Positions 34,220-45,146 of a DNA stretch of 64,000 nucleotides are shown piece after piece. The DNA comes from CAYUZU01 sp964448675. Its GTDB lineage: Bacteria > Planctomycetota > Phycisphaerae > UBA1845 > Fen-1342. Where the stretch lies: contig CAYUZU010000002.1 in assembly GCA_964448675.1 (NCBI GenBank), forward strand, positions 124,001 through 188,000, written 5' to 3'. Below the pieces are notes generated by a model. That model searched no databases. It was not told the DNA's origin and worked only from the letters and a program-made list of their open reading frames with translations. The translations under genes were made by a program, and so were the position numbers. How positions within the stretch are numbered: position 1 is the stretch's first letter; each line of letters begins with the position of its first letter.

Positions 34220-35854
34220 CTAGGCCGTCGCCTGCGGCGCCTTCGGCGGCTTGAGCATCAGCCCGATCACCGCCGCCACCAGGCACGCGATGCCGGCGAC
34301 GATGAACGCCGGGAACCAGGCATCCACACCCTTGGCCGCGCCGGCGTCCTTGAACATGCCGGCCATGATCGGACCGACGATGCCGCCCACGCCGTAGGCC
34401 GTGAACATCCAGCCGTAGTTCTTGCCGACGTTCTTGTTTCCGAAGTAATCGGCCGTCGCTGCCGGGAACAGCGCGAAGTTGCCGCCGAAGTTGAAGCCGA
34501 TCAGCGCCGCGCCGAGGTACAGCAGCGCCGCCGTGCTGCCCATGTAGAAGAAGCCGAGCATCACGACGCCCTGGACCGCCATCATCAGCGTCAGCGAGGT
34601 CTTGCGGCCGAGCTTGTCCGACGCCATGCCCCAGATGATGCGTCCCAGTCCGTTCGCCAGCGCGTAGAACAGCGCCATCGCCGTCCCCGCCGTCGCCGAC
34701 GCCTGCGCCGCATCCATCCCCGCGGCCTTCAACGCGTCAATGCCGAACAGCTTGATGATGCCGATGACCATCAGCCCGGCCAGTGCCCCGAAGATGAACA
34801 TCACCCACAGCATGTAGAACTGCGGCGTACGCAGCATCTGCCCGGATTCGAACTGCACCCCGGCCCCGGTCGCCGCCGCCTGGGCCCCGGTCGCCGCGGG
34901 TGGCGTCCAGCCCGCCGGCTGCCAGCCTTCGGGCGGGTTCTTCATCCAGATCGAGCCGATCAGAACCAGCACGAGAAACGCGATACCGTATACCAGGAAC
35001 GTATTCGCCACCCCCATCGCCTTGATCAGGCCGCTGGTCTGGACCTGCGTCCATGCCGGCAGGCCCTGTCCCAGGTAAATCCAGATCAACGCCCCGAAAC
35101 CGAAACCCGCCACCGCCAGCCCGGTGATCATCCCCTTCTTGTCGGGGAACCACTTTACGCCGACGGCAATTGGCACCACATACGCCAGGCCGATGCCGGC
35201 ACCGCCGATCAGACCGATCGTCACGAGCAGCGTCCAGAACGCTGCGTCGCCCACCAGCGCCCGGCTCGCCAGGCCGCCGAGGATGTAGCCGATCCCCAGC
35301 ACGATGCCCCCCAGCCGCGCAACCAGGGTGGGACCGGCCGACGCCTGCCAGCGCCCCGCGACGATCATCACCAGGGCGAAGGTCGCCAGCCCCACGGCGA
35401 AGATGATCTGCGTCTGGGTCGCACTGAAGCCGAACCGCCCCTTGCGCAATACGTTCAGCTTCACGTCCGCCCCGGCGCCGTCCTCCGGGCGCTGGACGAG
35501 GAACGTCTCGGTGCCGTCCACCAGGTGCCAGCGGTTGCCCGCCTCGACCACCTGCACTTCGGCCTCGGCCGACAGCGTGCCGATCTTGACGTTTTCGCCC
35601 AGCACGACGAAGTCCCTGATCTTGGTGTCGAACGTCTGGCGCAGCAGCGGCGGAATCGTCCCCGCATTCAGTTCGTTGACGACCGACTGGTCGATCTCGA
35701 AGACCTTCTGCGGACGCAACGGCGGCGTGAAGACACTCCACGCGTAGATCGCCCCCAGGCATAGCTGGATCAGGATCGCCCCGACAACGACCAGGTTGCG
35801 ATTCATCACCGCCGGCGGCTGGGGTGCATGTTCGGTAGAGGGTGCATCGCTCAC
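34220..35854 (-). CDS. OFA-family major facilitator transporter with an extra loop domain
   Basis: A 544-residue transporter. A GTG at 35854 is preferred because GGGAGGT lies 6 bases before it; an upstream in-frame ATG has no such site. TM1 includes the family motif LGAIYAWSVFTPPL. Further features are KWFPDKKGMITGLAVAGFGFGAL and GRIIWGMASDKLGRK (MFS A-motif), giving 12 helices of the oxalate/formate antiporter (OFA) family. Unusually, ~90 residues (about 47-138) are inserted between TM1 and TM2; they look beta-rich and would face the outside. It lies downstream of acs on the same strand, separated by a terminator-like hairpin, and may import a monocarboxylate such as acetate; the substrate is inferred. 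Confidence 0.85.
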   Translation of the reverse strand: MSDAPSTEHAPQPPAVMNRNLVVVGAILIQLCLGAIYAWSVFTPPLRPQKVFEIDQSVVNELNAGTIPPLLRQTFDTKIRDFVVLGENVKIGTLSAEAEVQVVEAGNRWHLVDGTETFLVQRPEDGAGADVKLNVLRKGRFGFSATQTQIIFAVGLATFALVMIVAGRWQASAGPTLVARLGGIVLGIGYILGGLASRALVGDAAFWTLLVTIGLIGGAGIGLAYVVPIAVGVKWFPDKKGMITGLAVAGFGFGALIWIYLGQGLPAWTQVQTSGLIKAMGVANTFLVYGIAFLVLVLIGSIWMKNPPEGWQPAGWTPPAATGAQAAATGAGVQFESGQMLRTPQFYMLWVMFIFGALAGLMVIGIIKLFGIDALKAAGMDAAQASATAGTAMALFYALANGLGRIIWGMASDKLGRKTSLTLMMAVQGVVMLGFFYMGSTAALLYLGAALIGFNFGGNFALFPAATADYFGNKNVGKNYGWMFTAYGVGGIVGPIMAGMFKDAGAAKGVDAWFPAFIVAGIACLVAAVIGLMLKPPKAPQATA

Positions 35855-35927
35855 GGTTTTACCTCCCGTGCAAGGCTTCCACTCGGATTTGAGAGACGAA
35901 CGGCCGGCCAGGTCCGCCGGCCTCATG

Positions 35928-35968
35928 AAAACGGCCGCGGGAACGGAGTGCTCCATTTCCCGCGGCCG
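35928..35968 (-). terminator. Intrinsic terminator after acs
   Basis: On the minus strand a perfect 12-bp stem (arms 35957-35968 and 35932-35943, CGGCCGCGGGAA on the plus strand) with a 13-base loop is followed by TTTT. It lies 29 bases after the acs stop and before the transporter gene, so it should reduce read-through. Confidence 0.75.
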
Positions 35969-35996
35969 CTGAATTCAGATCATCAGTCGCCCGCTG

Positions 35997-37943
<1,947 letters not shown>

Positions 37944-38467
37944 ATTTCGTCTCCTCAATGTGGCTTGCCTGGCGATACCCAAGCACAACGGTTGTTCCGG
38001 TACTCGCCACCCGCGAGTGCGCCCTCATCCCGGGCAATTGCGGATGCGAAATCGGACGAAAACACGTACATGTCCGCGACCGCCGCGCGACGCTGCCACG
38101 CAAACCGGCCGCTGCTCTCCCCTCGGTCAGCCGCACACGCGAAGCCCGCGACGGCGGGGCCTCCCCCGCCGGCTGCGGAACCCTCCGCCAGCCGGCACCG
38201 ATGAGGGTGCCACCCGCAAGTACAAGCTGGATGCGACGCTTCGGGCTGCTGCCCGAGAAAACCCGCGGGTTGGCGGCCCGATCGGCCGCTCCGACCCCCG
38301 CTGGGTCGAGAAAGAGGCTTTATAACACCTGCCCACGCGCGTCGCAAGAGCACAGCCCCTTATTGCGACCGGGTTTATCAGTGACCCGGCGGCGACGCGA
38401 CAACCGCGCCCGCCAGGGGTAAACTCCGACAACCAATGGACTTCGCCGGACTCGCTGAGGTGTGGGC
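37944..38467. other. Divergent regulatory region between acs and gatB
   Basis: A 524-bp gap. Besides the acs promoter candidate it contains an inverted repeat GTCGCAA (38341-38347) / TTGCGAC (38363-38369) and a hairpin CCGGGT (38369-38374) / ACCCGG (38384-38389) that shares one base with it. A TAAACT near 38420 could be the -10 for gatB. No gene is evident. Confidence 0.4.
38319..38347 (-). promoter_or_regulatory. Candidate sigma70-type promoter for acs
   Basis: On the minus strand TTGCGA, exactly 17 bp, then TATAAA: a good match to consensus. The -10 ends 376 bases before the acs start, which would give a leader of about 370 nt. Confidence 0.5.
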
Positions 38468-39952
38468 ATGCTGACAATCGACGGCGTCCAGGTCGAGCCG
38501 ATCATCGGCCTCGAGATTCACGTGCAGCTCCAGACGCGCACCAAGATGTGGTGCGCCTGCCCGCTCGAATTCGGTGCCGAGCCGAATACCCACGTGTGCC
38601 CGGTCTGTCTCGGCCTGCCGGGCGCGCTGCCGGTGATGAATCGTCAGGCCATCGAGTACGCCGTCCGCACGGCCATCGCGCTCAACTGTGAAATCGCCGC
38701 CTTCACCAAGTGGGATCGCAAGAGCTACTACTACCCGGACCTGCCCAAGAACTACCAGATCTCGCAATACGACCTGCCGATTTCGTGCAACGGCCTGTTC
38801 GAATTCCCCTACGAAGAGCGCATCGCCAAGGTGCGCATCCGCCGCGCGCACCTCGAAGAAGACGCCGGCAAGAACGTACATGATCTCCCGGGCTGCACGG
38901 GCGTCGATCTCAACCGCGCCGGCACCCCGCTGCTCGAGATCGTCACCGAACCTGATCTCCAGGCGGCCGACGAGGCCCGCGAATTCGCCGTCCAGTTGCA
39001 GCGGCTGGTCCGTTACCTCGGCGTCAGCGAAGCCAACATGCAGATGGGACACATGCGCTTCGAGCCCAATATCAACCTGCGCATCCACGACGGCGACGAG
39101 GTGCACGTCACGCCCATCGTCGAGGTCAAGAACCTCAACTCGTTCCGCTCCCTGCATGGCGCCATTGCCTATGAAATCACGCGTCAGCTCGCTGCGTGGC
39201 GCGACAGCGGCGTCACGGCCGCCAGCGGCAACAAGGCCAACCGCGGCTGGGACGATGTCCGCGAGGTCACCGTACCGCAGCGCGAGAAGGAAGAGGCCCA
39301 CGACTACCGCTATTTCCCCGACCCCGACCTCGTCCCGCTGACCATTGCCGCCGACTGGGTCGCCCGGCTGCACGACGAGATGCCCGAGCTGCCCACCTGC
39401 CGCACCGAGCGCTTCATCAGCGAATACAAGCTCACGCCGGCCGATGCGCCCGTGTTGGTCGAAGACCGCGCTACCGCCGACCTGCTCGATCATGCGGCCG
39501 AAGCCGGCGCTGACAAGCAGATCCTCGCCAAGCACTTCCTCAGTTTCTGGGCCCGCTATGCCAACGAGCGCGACGTGCCCATCGGCGGTCTCGGGGTGCA
39601 GCCGGCGGCCATGGCTGAGCTGTCCTGCCTCCAGGCCGACGGCAAACTCAGCGCCACCGCCGCTGCCCAGGTCGCCGAGGCCTTGATCGGCAGTGATGCC
39701 TCGCCGGCCGCCATCGCTGAGAAGCTCGGCGTCGTGCAGAGCCGGGACGAAGGCCAGATCGAAGCGTGGGTCGCGGAGGCCTTCGCCACCAACGAGAAGG
39801 CCGTCCAGGACGCGCTCGGCAACCCGAAGAAAGCCAAGGCCTCGCGCGGCTTCCTCACCGGCCAGGTCATGCGGCTCTCCGGCGGCAAGGCCGACCCGAA
39901 GCTCGTCGGCGCCCTCATCGACCAGAAGCTCCAATCCCTCCGCCCCCGGTAG
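38468..39952 (+). CDS. gatB: Asp-tRNA(Asn)/Glu-tRNA(Gln) amidotransferase subunit B
   Basis: A 494-residue protein that forms Gln-tRNA(Gln) and/or Asn-tRNA(Asn) together with GatA and GatC. ATG 38468 is 7 bases after GAGGT; a GTG at 38462 is an in-frame alternative. The N-terminus has IIGLEIHVQLQTRTKMWC and the zinc-binding Cys pattern (CAC ... CPVC). Further family motifs are KSYYYPDLPKNYQISQYDLP, VHVTPIVEVKNLNSF and EEAHDYRYFPDPDL. The C-terminal YqeY-like tail ends with GFLTGQVMRLSGGKADPKLV. gatA and gatC are not next to it. Confidence 0.97.
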   Translation: MLTIDGVQVEPIIGLEIHVQLQTRTKMWCACPLEFGAEPNTHVCPVCLGLPGALPVMNRQAIEYAVRTAIALNCEIAAFTKWDRKSYYYPDLPKNYQISQYDLPISCNGLFEFPYEERIAKVRIRRAHLEEDAGKNVHDLPGCTGVDLNRAGTPLLEIVTEPDLQAADEAREFAVQLQRLVRYLGVSEANMQMGHMRFEPNINLRIHDGDEVHVTPIVEVKNLNSFRSLHGAIAYEITRQLAAWRDSGVTAASGNKANRGWDDVREVTVPQREKEEAHDYRYFPDPDLVPLTIAADWVARLHDEMPELPTCRTERFISEYKLTPADAPVLVEDRATADLLDHAAEAGADKQILAKHFLSFWARYANERDVPIGGLGVQPAAMAELSCLQADGKLSATAAAQVAEALIGSDASPAAIAEKLGVVQSRDEGQIEAWVAEAFATNEKAVQDALGNPKKAKASRGFLTGQVMRLSGGKADPKLVGALIDQKLQSLRPR

Positions 39953-40119
39953 GACATTGCTCCGCCTTGTCCCCGCCAGGGCGTCGCATTGCTTCTCACC
40001 GCAGCACCCCACAGCCCGTGTGGCGCAGTCACACGCGCAGCACACATCGCCCAGATCCGTTAAGATGCCGCCACACACCGGGGAGGGCAGAAACGCGTAC
40101 CGCCAGAAAGGAACACACC

Positions 40120-40803
40120 ATGGACGAGAACGGCTGCCGGCTGCCACTGATTGGCGAAAAGGCCCCCGACTTCCAGGCCGAGACCACCCAGGGCACCATC
40201 CACTTTCCCAAGGACTACGAGGGCAAATGGGTGGTCTTCTTCTCGCACCCAGCCGACTTCACCCCTGTCTGCACGACCGAGTTCATGACCTTCGCCAGCA
40301 TGGCCGACGAATTCAAGCAGCTCAACTGCGAGCTGCTTGGTCTCTCGATCGACAGCACCTTCAGCCACATTGCCTGGCTGCGCACCATCCAGGAGAAGAT
40401 CGCGTACAAGGGCATGCAAGGCGTGGAGGTCCGGTTCCCCGTCATCAGCGACCTGACGATGGAAGTCTCCAAGAAATTCGGCATGCTCCAGCCCGCGGCC
40501 AGCACCACCCAGGCCGTCCGCGCCGTCTTCATCATCGACCCCCAGGCCATCGTCCGCGCCATCCTCTACTATCCCCTTTCCAACGGGCGCAACATGGACG
40601 AGGTCAAGCGCCTGCTCGTCGCTATGCAGCACTCCGACGAGCACAAGGTCGCCACGCCCGCCAACTGGAACCTCGGCGACGATGTCATCATCCCGCCGCC
40701 CGGCTCCTGCGGCTCGGCAGCCGAACGCGTCGCCCAGGCCGGCTCGGACTACGAATGCCTCGACTGGTTCCTGTGCCTGAAGAAGTGCCCGCACGGGAAA
40801 TAG
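40120..40803 (+). CDS. Peroxiredoxin of the Prx6 / archaeal long type
   Basis: A 227-residue thiol peroxidase. AAGGA precedes ATG 40120. The peroxidatic Cys51 lies in HPADFTPVCTTEF, the Prx6-type active site, and the C-terminal dimerisation domain is long, as in archaeal 2-Cys members of this group. The tail CLDWFLCLKKCP holds three Cys residues (213, 219, 223), suggesting resolving cysteines as in the archaeal-type enzymes. It reduces hydrogen peroxide or alkyl hydroperoxides in the cytoplasm. It follows gatB by 167 bp and is followed by a GC-rich hairpin. Confidence 0.93.
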   Translation: MDENGCRLPLIGEKAPDFQAETTQGTIHFPKDYEGKWVVFFSHPADFTPVCTTEFMTFASMADEFKQLNCELLGLSIDSTFSHIAWLRTIQEKIAYKGMQGVEVRFPVISDLTMEVSKKFGMLQPAASTTQAVRAVFIIDPQAIVRAILYYPLSNGRNMDEVKRLLVAMQHSDEHKVATPANWNLGDDVIIPPPGSCGSAAERVAQAGSDYECLDWFLCLKKCPHGK

Positions 40804-40857
40804 GCGACGACTCACGCATCCGCGGCGCAGCGGCGCATGACAACGGCGCAACCCGAC

Positions 40858-40885
40858 CGGCGCGGCGGTTGTGCGCGCCGCGCCG
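40858..40885 (+). terminator. GC hairpin after the peroxiredoxin gene
   Basis: CGGCGCGGCG, an 8-base loop and CGCCGCGCCG make a perfect 10-bp stem 55 bases after the stop codon. There is no T-run. Confidence 0.5.
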
Positions 40886-41029
40886 CCGTGTTAAGCTGCC
40901 CGGTCTGTCAGGCTGGGCCAGGCGCGGTGTACTGCATGATGGCTGGTTGGGCGAGTGGCTGACTGTGCCTTCGCCAAGGTCCGCCTTCCTGAGGAAGCAC
41001 TACCCCCGAGACCCGAGGAGAGCTGATTA

Positions 41030-42298
41030 ATGGCGAAGAAAAAACACGACGTTACCGACCTCAAGCTGGCCCCGGAGGGCAAGAAGAAGATCCTCTGGGC
41101 CGATCGCGATATGCCGGTCCTTACTCTCATCCGCGATCGCTTCACCAAGGAAAAACCCCTGCGTAACATGCGCATTGGCTGCTGCATGCACGTTACCAGC
41201 GAAACCGCCAACCTCATGCGCACTCTCAAGGCCGGTGGTGCCCAGGTCGCCCTCTGCGCCTCCAACCCCTTGAGCACGCAGGATCCCACCGCGGCCAGCC
41301 TCGTCAAGGACTTCGGCATCGCCGTCTACGCCCGGCGCGCCGAAAGCGTCCCGGTGTTCTACAAGCACCTCAACGCCGTCATCGACATCAAGCCGCAGAT
41401 CACCATGGACGACGGCGCCGACCTCGTGAACACCCTCCATACCAAACGCAAGAAAGAGGCCGCCAGCCTCCTCGGCAGCATGGAGGAAACCACCACCGGC
41501 GTCATCCGGCTGCGCGCCATGGCCAAGAATGGTGACCTCATGTTCCCCGTCGTCGCCGTCAACGACGCCGACACCAAGCACCTGTTCGACAACCGCTACG
41601 GCACCGGCCAGAGTACACTCGACGGTGTCCTGCGCGCCACCGACATCCTGCTCGCCGGCAAGCATGTCGTCGTCGTCGGCTACGGCTGGTGCGGCCGTGG
41701 CGTGGCGATGCGCGCCCGCGGTGCCGGTGCGATCGTGCACGTGACCGAGATCGATCCACTGCGTGCGCTCGAGGCTGTCATGGACGGCTTCAACGTCACG
41801 CCAATGAGCGAGGCGGCTGCGATCGGCGAGGTCTTCGTCACCGTCACCGGCAACAAGCACGTGCTGCGTGCCGAGCACTTCCGCAAGATGCGCGACGGCG
41901 CCATCGTCTGTAACAGTGGCCACTTCGATGTCGAGATCGACATCCCGGCCCTGCGCAAGCTGTCGAAGAAGGTCATCAAGGACGTTCGACCGATGGTCGA
42001 CGAATACCAGATTACCAGCAAGCGCAGCATCTACCTGCTGGCCGACGGCCGCCTCGTCAACCTCAGCGCCGCCACCGGCCACCCCGCCAGCGTCATGGAC
42101 ATGAGCTTCGCCACCCAGGCCCTCACCGCCGAGTGGATCGCCAAGAGCCGCAAGAAACTCGAGGTCGACGTCCACGACGTCCCCCTCAAGATCGAGCAGC
42201 AGGTCGCCAAGCTCAAGCTCCACGCCATGGGCGTCAACATCGACCGCCTCACCCGCGAGCAGGTCACTTACCTGGCGTCCTCCGGCGAAGGCACCTAA
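41030..42298 (+). CDS. ahcY: Adenosylhomocysteinase
   Basis: A 422-residue NAD-dependent enzyme that splits S-adenosylhomocysteine into adenosine and homocysteine and so keeps methylation cycling. GAGGAG lies 9 bases before the ATG. Motifs: MRIGCCMHVTSETANLM, DDGADLV, EETTTGVIRL, the NAD-binding VVVVGYGWCGRGVA, and NSGHFDVEIDI. It is the short bacterial/archaeal type and lacks the insertion and the C-terminal Lys-Tyr tail of the longer enzymes. I looked for an SAH riboswitch in the 226-bp leader and found no match. A strong hairpin follows. Confidence 0.96.
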   Translation: MAKKKHDVTDLKLAPEGKKKILWADRDMPVLTLIRDRFTKEKPLRNMRIGCCMHVTSETANLMRTLKAGGAQVALCASNPLSTQDPTAASLVKDFGIAVYARRAESVPVFYKHLNAVIDIKPQITMDDGADLVNTLHTKRKKEAASLLGSMEETTTGVIRLRAMAKNGDLMFPVVAVNDADTKHLFDNRYGTGQSTLDGVLRATDILLAGKHVVVVGYGWCGRGVAMRARGAGAIVHVTEIDPLRALEAVMDGFNVTPMSEAAAIGEVFVTVTGNKHVLRAEHFRKMRDGAIVCNSGHFDVEIDIPALRKLSKKVIKDVRPMVDEYQITSKRSIYLLADGRLVNLSAATGHPASVMDMSFATQALTAEWIAKSRKKLEVDVHDVPLKIEQQVAKLKLHAMGVNIDRLTREQVTYLASSGEGT

Positions 42299-42601
42299 AG
42301 GCGACCCGATTCCACGGAACACCGCCCTGCCATCACCCCTCCCGCACCGGGGAGGGGTGGCGGCCGGTGCGATGCGCGTGCCGCGGGTCGACCTCGCACC
42401 TGACCGCCGGCCATCCGCACCACCCGGCTTGCACCTTGCACGCCGCATTTTGCGTTTCGCATTCTCGCCCCAGCGTGTATCCTCCAGCCGCTGGGTTTCG
42501 GCGTGGTTGACGCCCCGCGTGGGGGCAAGTAGCGTAGCCTTCGTACTCATCTGTATCCGGTTATTCGGTTCTCGGTTCTGGCGGCACGGAAGCGTACGTC
42601 C
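42299..42601 (+). other. Gap between ahcY and the small helical gene
   Basis: 303 bp containing the hairpin at 42334-42359 and then no recognisable gene. The region just before 42602 is AT-richer (TCTGTATCCGGTTATTCGG) and may hold the promoter of the next transcription unit. Confidence 0.4.
42334..42359 (+). terminator. Terminator-like hairpin after ahcY
   Basis: CACCCCTCCC-GCACCG-GGGAGGGGTG is a perfect 10-bp stem with a 6-base loop, 36 bases after the ahcY stop. No T-run follows. Confidence 0.6.
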
Positions 42602-43105
42602 ATGCATCGACGTCGATTCGCTGACATCGCTGCAACCTATGCCCGGTGCGCCCCCGACATGCTCGGCGGCGCGCTCCAGGCGCAGGTCGACGACGACCCG
42701 CATTGCCCGGTCACCCGCTACCTGCTCGGCTGCTGGCACTTCGACCGCGGCCGTCCCGCGATCGCCGTCCAGCAGATGATGATCGCCCACCGCATCGAGC
42801 CGGCCCTCCAGTCAGCGGCCCTGCTGGCCTTCGCCGGCCTCAACTGGGGCCACTGTCGCCAGCGCCAGCTCCTGCCGGTGCTGCTCGAGACCTGGGAGGA
42901 GTTCCGCCGACCCGAGTTCGACCGCTTCGCCAAGGAGCGGCGGCTGTTGGACGCTTTCGCCCGCCCCGATCCCGGGCTCGACGCCCTGCCGCCGCTGGCC
43001 CGGCGTCTGTGGCGTCTGCCGCTGCGGACGCTGCGGGCCCAGATCGAAGAGGCGGTCGTGTCGCGCGACGCCGCGCTATATCCGCAACTCGCCACGCCTG
43101 CCTGA
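42602..43105 (+). CDS. Small helical hypothetical protein before the glycosyltransferases
   Basis: A 167-residue protein with GGAAG about nine bases before the ATG. The sequence is mostly alpha-helical: DDDPHCPVTRYLLGCWHFDRGRPAIAVQQMMIAHRIEPALQSAALLAFAGLNW looks like two TPR-like helical pairs. It ends in charged helices. No catalytic motif is visible. It lies 39 bp before the GT2 gene on the same strand and may belong to the same operon. The family is not recognised. Confidence 0.6.
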   Translation: MHRRRFADIAATYARCAPDMLGGALQAQVDDDPHCPVTRYLLGCWHFDRGRPAIAVQQMMIAHRIEPALQSAALLAFAGLNWGHCRQRQLLPVLLETWEEFRRPEFDRFAKERRLLDAFARPDPGLDALPPLARRLWRLPLRTLRAQIEEAVVSRDAALYPQLATPA

Positions 43106-43144
43106 CCGTCCGCGGGCAACGTACCGACAGGAGCCTGATTCGAT

Positions 43145-43846
43145 ATGCTGCTTACCGTGATCATGCCGGTCTACAACGAGAAGGACACCCTTTTCGAGAT
43201 CATCCGCCGCGTGCTCGATTCACCGGTGGATCTGGATCGCGAGCTCGTGCTGATCGACGACTGCTCGGTCGACGGCACGCTCGATCTCTATCCCCAGATC
43301 GAGAGCAAGTTCCCCAACGCCAACATTCGCGTGGTCAAGCACACCGTCAACCAGGGCAAGGGCGCCGCCGTGCGCACCGGCTTCGCCGAGGCCCGCGGTG
43401 ACATCGTCGTGATCCAGGACGCCGACCTCGAATACGACCCTCAGGAGTACCCCAAGCTGCTCAAGCCGATCCTCGACGGCCGCGCCGACGTCGTCTATGG
43501 CTCGCGCTTCGTCGGCAGCGAAGAGCACCGCGTGCTGTACTACTGGCACTACGTCGGCAACCGCTTCCTCACGACCCTCTCCAACATGTGCACCAACCTC
43601 AACCTCACCGACATGGAAACCTGCTACAAGGTCTTCCGCGCCGAGGTCGTCAAGAGCATGCGCCTCCGCTCCAATCGCTTCGGCATCGAGCCCGAGATGA
43701 CGGCCAAGATCGCCCGTGGCGGCTGGCGCGTCTACGAGGTCGGCATCAGCTACTCCGGCCGCTCCTACGAGGAAGGCAAGAAGATCACCTGGAAGGACGG
43801 GGTCAAGGCCCTCTACTGCATCTTCCGCTATGCGATCGCCGACTGA
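43145..43846 (+). CDS. GT2 glycosyltransferase, polyprenyl-phosphate mannosyl/glucosyltransferase type
   Basis: A 233-residue cytosolic-face enzyme. It starts MLLTVIMPVYNEKDTLFEII, has the nucleotide-sugar motifs LVLIDDCSVDGT and IVVIQDADLEYDP (DxD-like), and the acceptor region KVFRAEVVKSM. This matches dolichol/undecaprenyl-phosphate sugar transferases (DPM1-like), here without C-terminal membrane helices. The product would be a lipid-linked sugar donor. The next gene, a GT87-type membrane glycosyltransferase, overlaps its 3' end by 17 bp, so the two likely work as donor synthase and user. Confidence 0.92.
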   Translation: MLLTVIMPVYNEKDTLFEIIRRVLDSPVDLDRELVLIDDCSVDGTLDLYPQIESKFPNANIRVVKHTVNQGKGAAVRTGFAEARGDIVVIQDADLEYDPQEYPKLLKPILDGRADVVYGSRFVGSEEHRVLYYWHYVGNRFLTTLSNMCTNLNLTDMETCYKVFRAEVVKSMRLRSNRFGIEPEMTAKIARGGWRVYEVGISYSGRSYEEGKKITWKDGVKALYCIFRYAIAD

Positions 43847-45116
43847 GCCCGACGGCGGCCCGACGGGCATTCATCGCGACTGGCTCCTCCTGACGGCATT
43901 CGGCCTGGTCGTCACGCTGATCGTCCTCGTGATGGTCGCTTTTCGCGCCGAAAGCACCACCGACTTTCGCGATTTCTGGGAAAACGCCGTCCATTTCCGC
44001 CAGACCGGCGAAATCGCCAACGATCTCGGCGTCCACAACTACCTGCCGTTCTTCACGATCTTCATGCTGCCGTGGGCCTTCCTGCCACTGCCCGTCGCGG
44101 CCGTCCTGTTCGTCGCCATCTCGCTCGGCCTGTTTGCCCTGACGGCTCTGCTCGTCGAGCACCTGCTGAACGACGGCCAGCTTCACCGGCCGCGCCGCGC
44201 CCTGCTCGTCGCCCTCGGCCTCATGCTGCCCTACGTCTATGCCTGCGCGGTGCTCGGCAATCTCGGCCTGCTGCTGCTGTTCCTCATCGTCGCCGCCTGG
44301 GTGCTCGTCGAACGCCAGCAGGAATGGCATGCCGGTGTCGCGCTCGGCCTCGCGACGCTCATCAAGCTGCTGCCCGCTGTCCTGATCGTCTTCTTCCTGG
44401 TGAAGAAACGCTGGCGCGTGGCCGGCGCGGCCCTGGCGACCACGATCGTGCTCGGCCTCGGGTTGCCGCTCGTGACCATCGGTCCGCAGCGCACCGTCAC
44501 CGAGCACCAGGAGTTCTACCGCACCGCCATTCGCGGTCATTCCGCCCAGACCGTGCTGACGGAAACCCAGCCCATCAAGTCCAACTACAGCAACAACGCC
44601 ATCCCCATCGTGTTGCGCCGCCTGCTCTCGCCGGTCGTCGCCGGCTACACCAGCGACGATCAGCCGCTGCGCGTCAACTTCATCGATCTGCCCCGGCGTT
44701 GGATCCTCGTGCTGTACTTCGCGCTGATGACGCTGATCCTCGCGAGCACCCTCGCAGCGTCCGCCGGCGATCCGCCGCGCTGGCCGCCGGACAACCTCGA
44801 CGAGCTCCATGCGCTGCGCCGCCAGTTCGGCCTGTGGTGCTGCCTGATGCTGCTGGCCTCGCCCCTGGTGTGGACCCACTACCTGCCGCTGGCCTACTGG
44901 CCGCTGGCGTGGCTCGCCGACCGGGCCGAACGCACCGACCGCGCCCACGGTCGCCCCGACCCCTGGTGCATGAGCGCCCTGCTCGTCTGGCTGATCGCCG
45001 CCCTGCTGCTCGCCTGGCCCGCGGCCCGCGCTGCCGGTGCGCAGATCGCCGGCGTCCTGGTGCTCTGGCTGGTCCTGGTCATCCCCGCGGTGCGCCGCCG
45101 CGTCGCGCCCGCCTGA
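43830..45116 (+). CDS. GT87 (DUF2029)-family membrane glycosyltransferase
   Basis: A 428-residue polytopic protein with about ten transmembrane helices. ATG 43830 lies inside the end of the GT2 gene (17-bp overlap), indicating coupled translation. After TM1 the loop DFRDFWENAVHFRQTGEIAND has the DFxxFW-like acidic motif of GT87/GT-C mannosyltransferases. Later features include LKKRWRVAG-type basic loops and LLASPLVWTHYLPLAYWPL, typical of DUF2029 members. It probably transfers a sugar from a lipid-phosphate donor, made by the GT2 enzyme, to an acceptor on the outer face. The sugar and acceptor are unknown. Confidence 0.85.
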   Translation: MRSPTEPDGGPTGIHRDWLLLTAFGLVVTLIVLVMVAFRAESTTDFRDFWENAVHFRQTGEIANDLGVHNYLPFFTIFMLPWAFLPLPVAAVLFVAISLGLFALTALLVEHLLNDGQLHRPRRALLVALGLMLPYVYACAVLGNLGLLLLFLIVAAWVLVERQQEWHAGVALGLATLIKLLPAVLIVFFLVKKRWRVAGAALATTIVLGLGLPLVTIGPQRTVTEHQEFYRTAIRGHSAQTVLTETQPIKSNYSNNAIPIVLRRLLSPVVAGYTSDDQPLRVNFIDLPRRWILVLYFALMTLILASTLAASAGDPPRWPPDNLDELHALRRQFGLWCCLMLLASPLVWTHYLPLAYWPLAWLADRAERTDRAHGRPDPWCMSALLVWLIAALLLAWPAARAAGAQIAGVLVLWLVLVIPAVRRRVAPA

Positions 45117-45146
45117 CGTCGCGCCGCTCGCGTCCCGGACGCTCGG

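Noticed and set aside
40804..41029. SAH riboswitch in front of ahcY
   Set aside because: The leader has CCGAGGAG, but this is the ribosome-binding site next to the start codon; the pseudoknot core sequence is absent.
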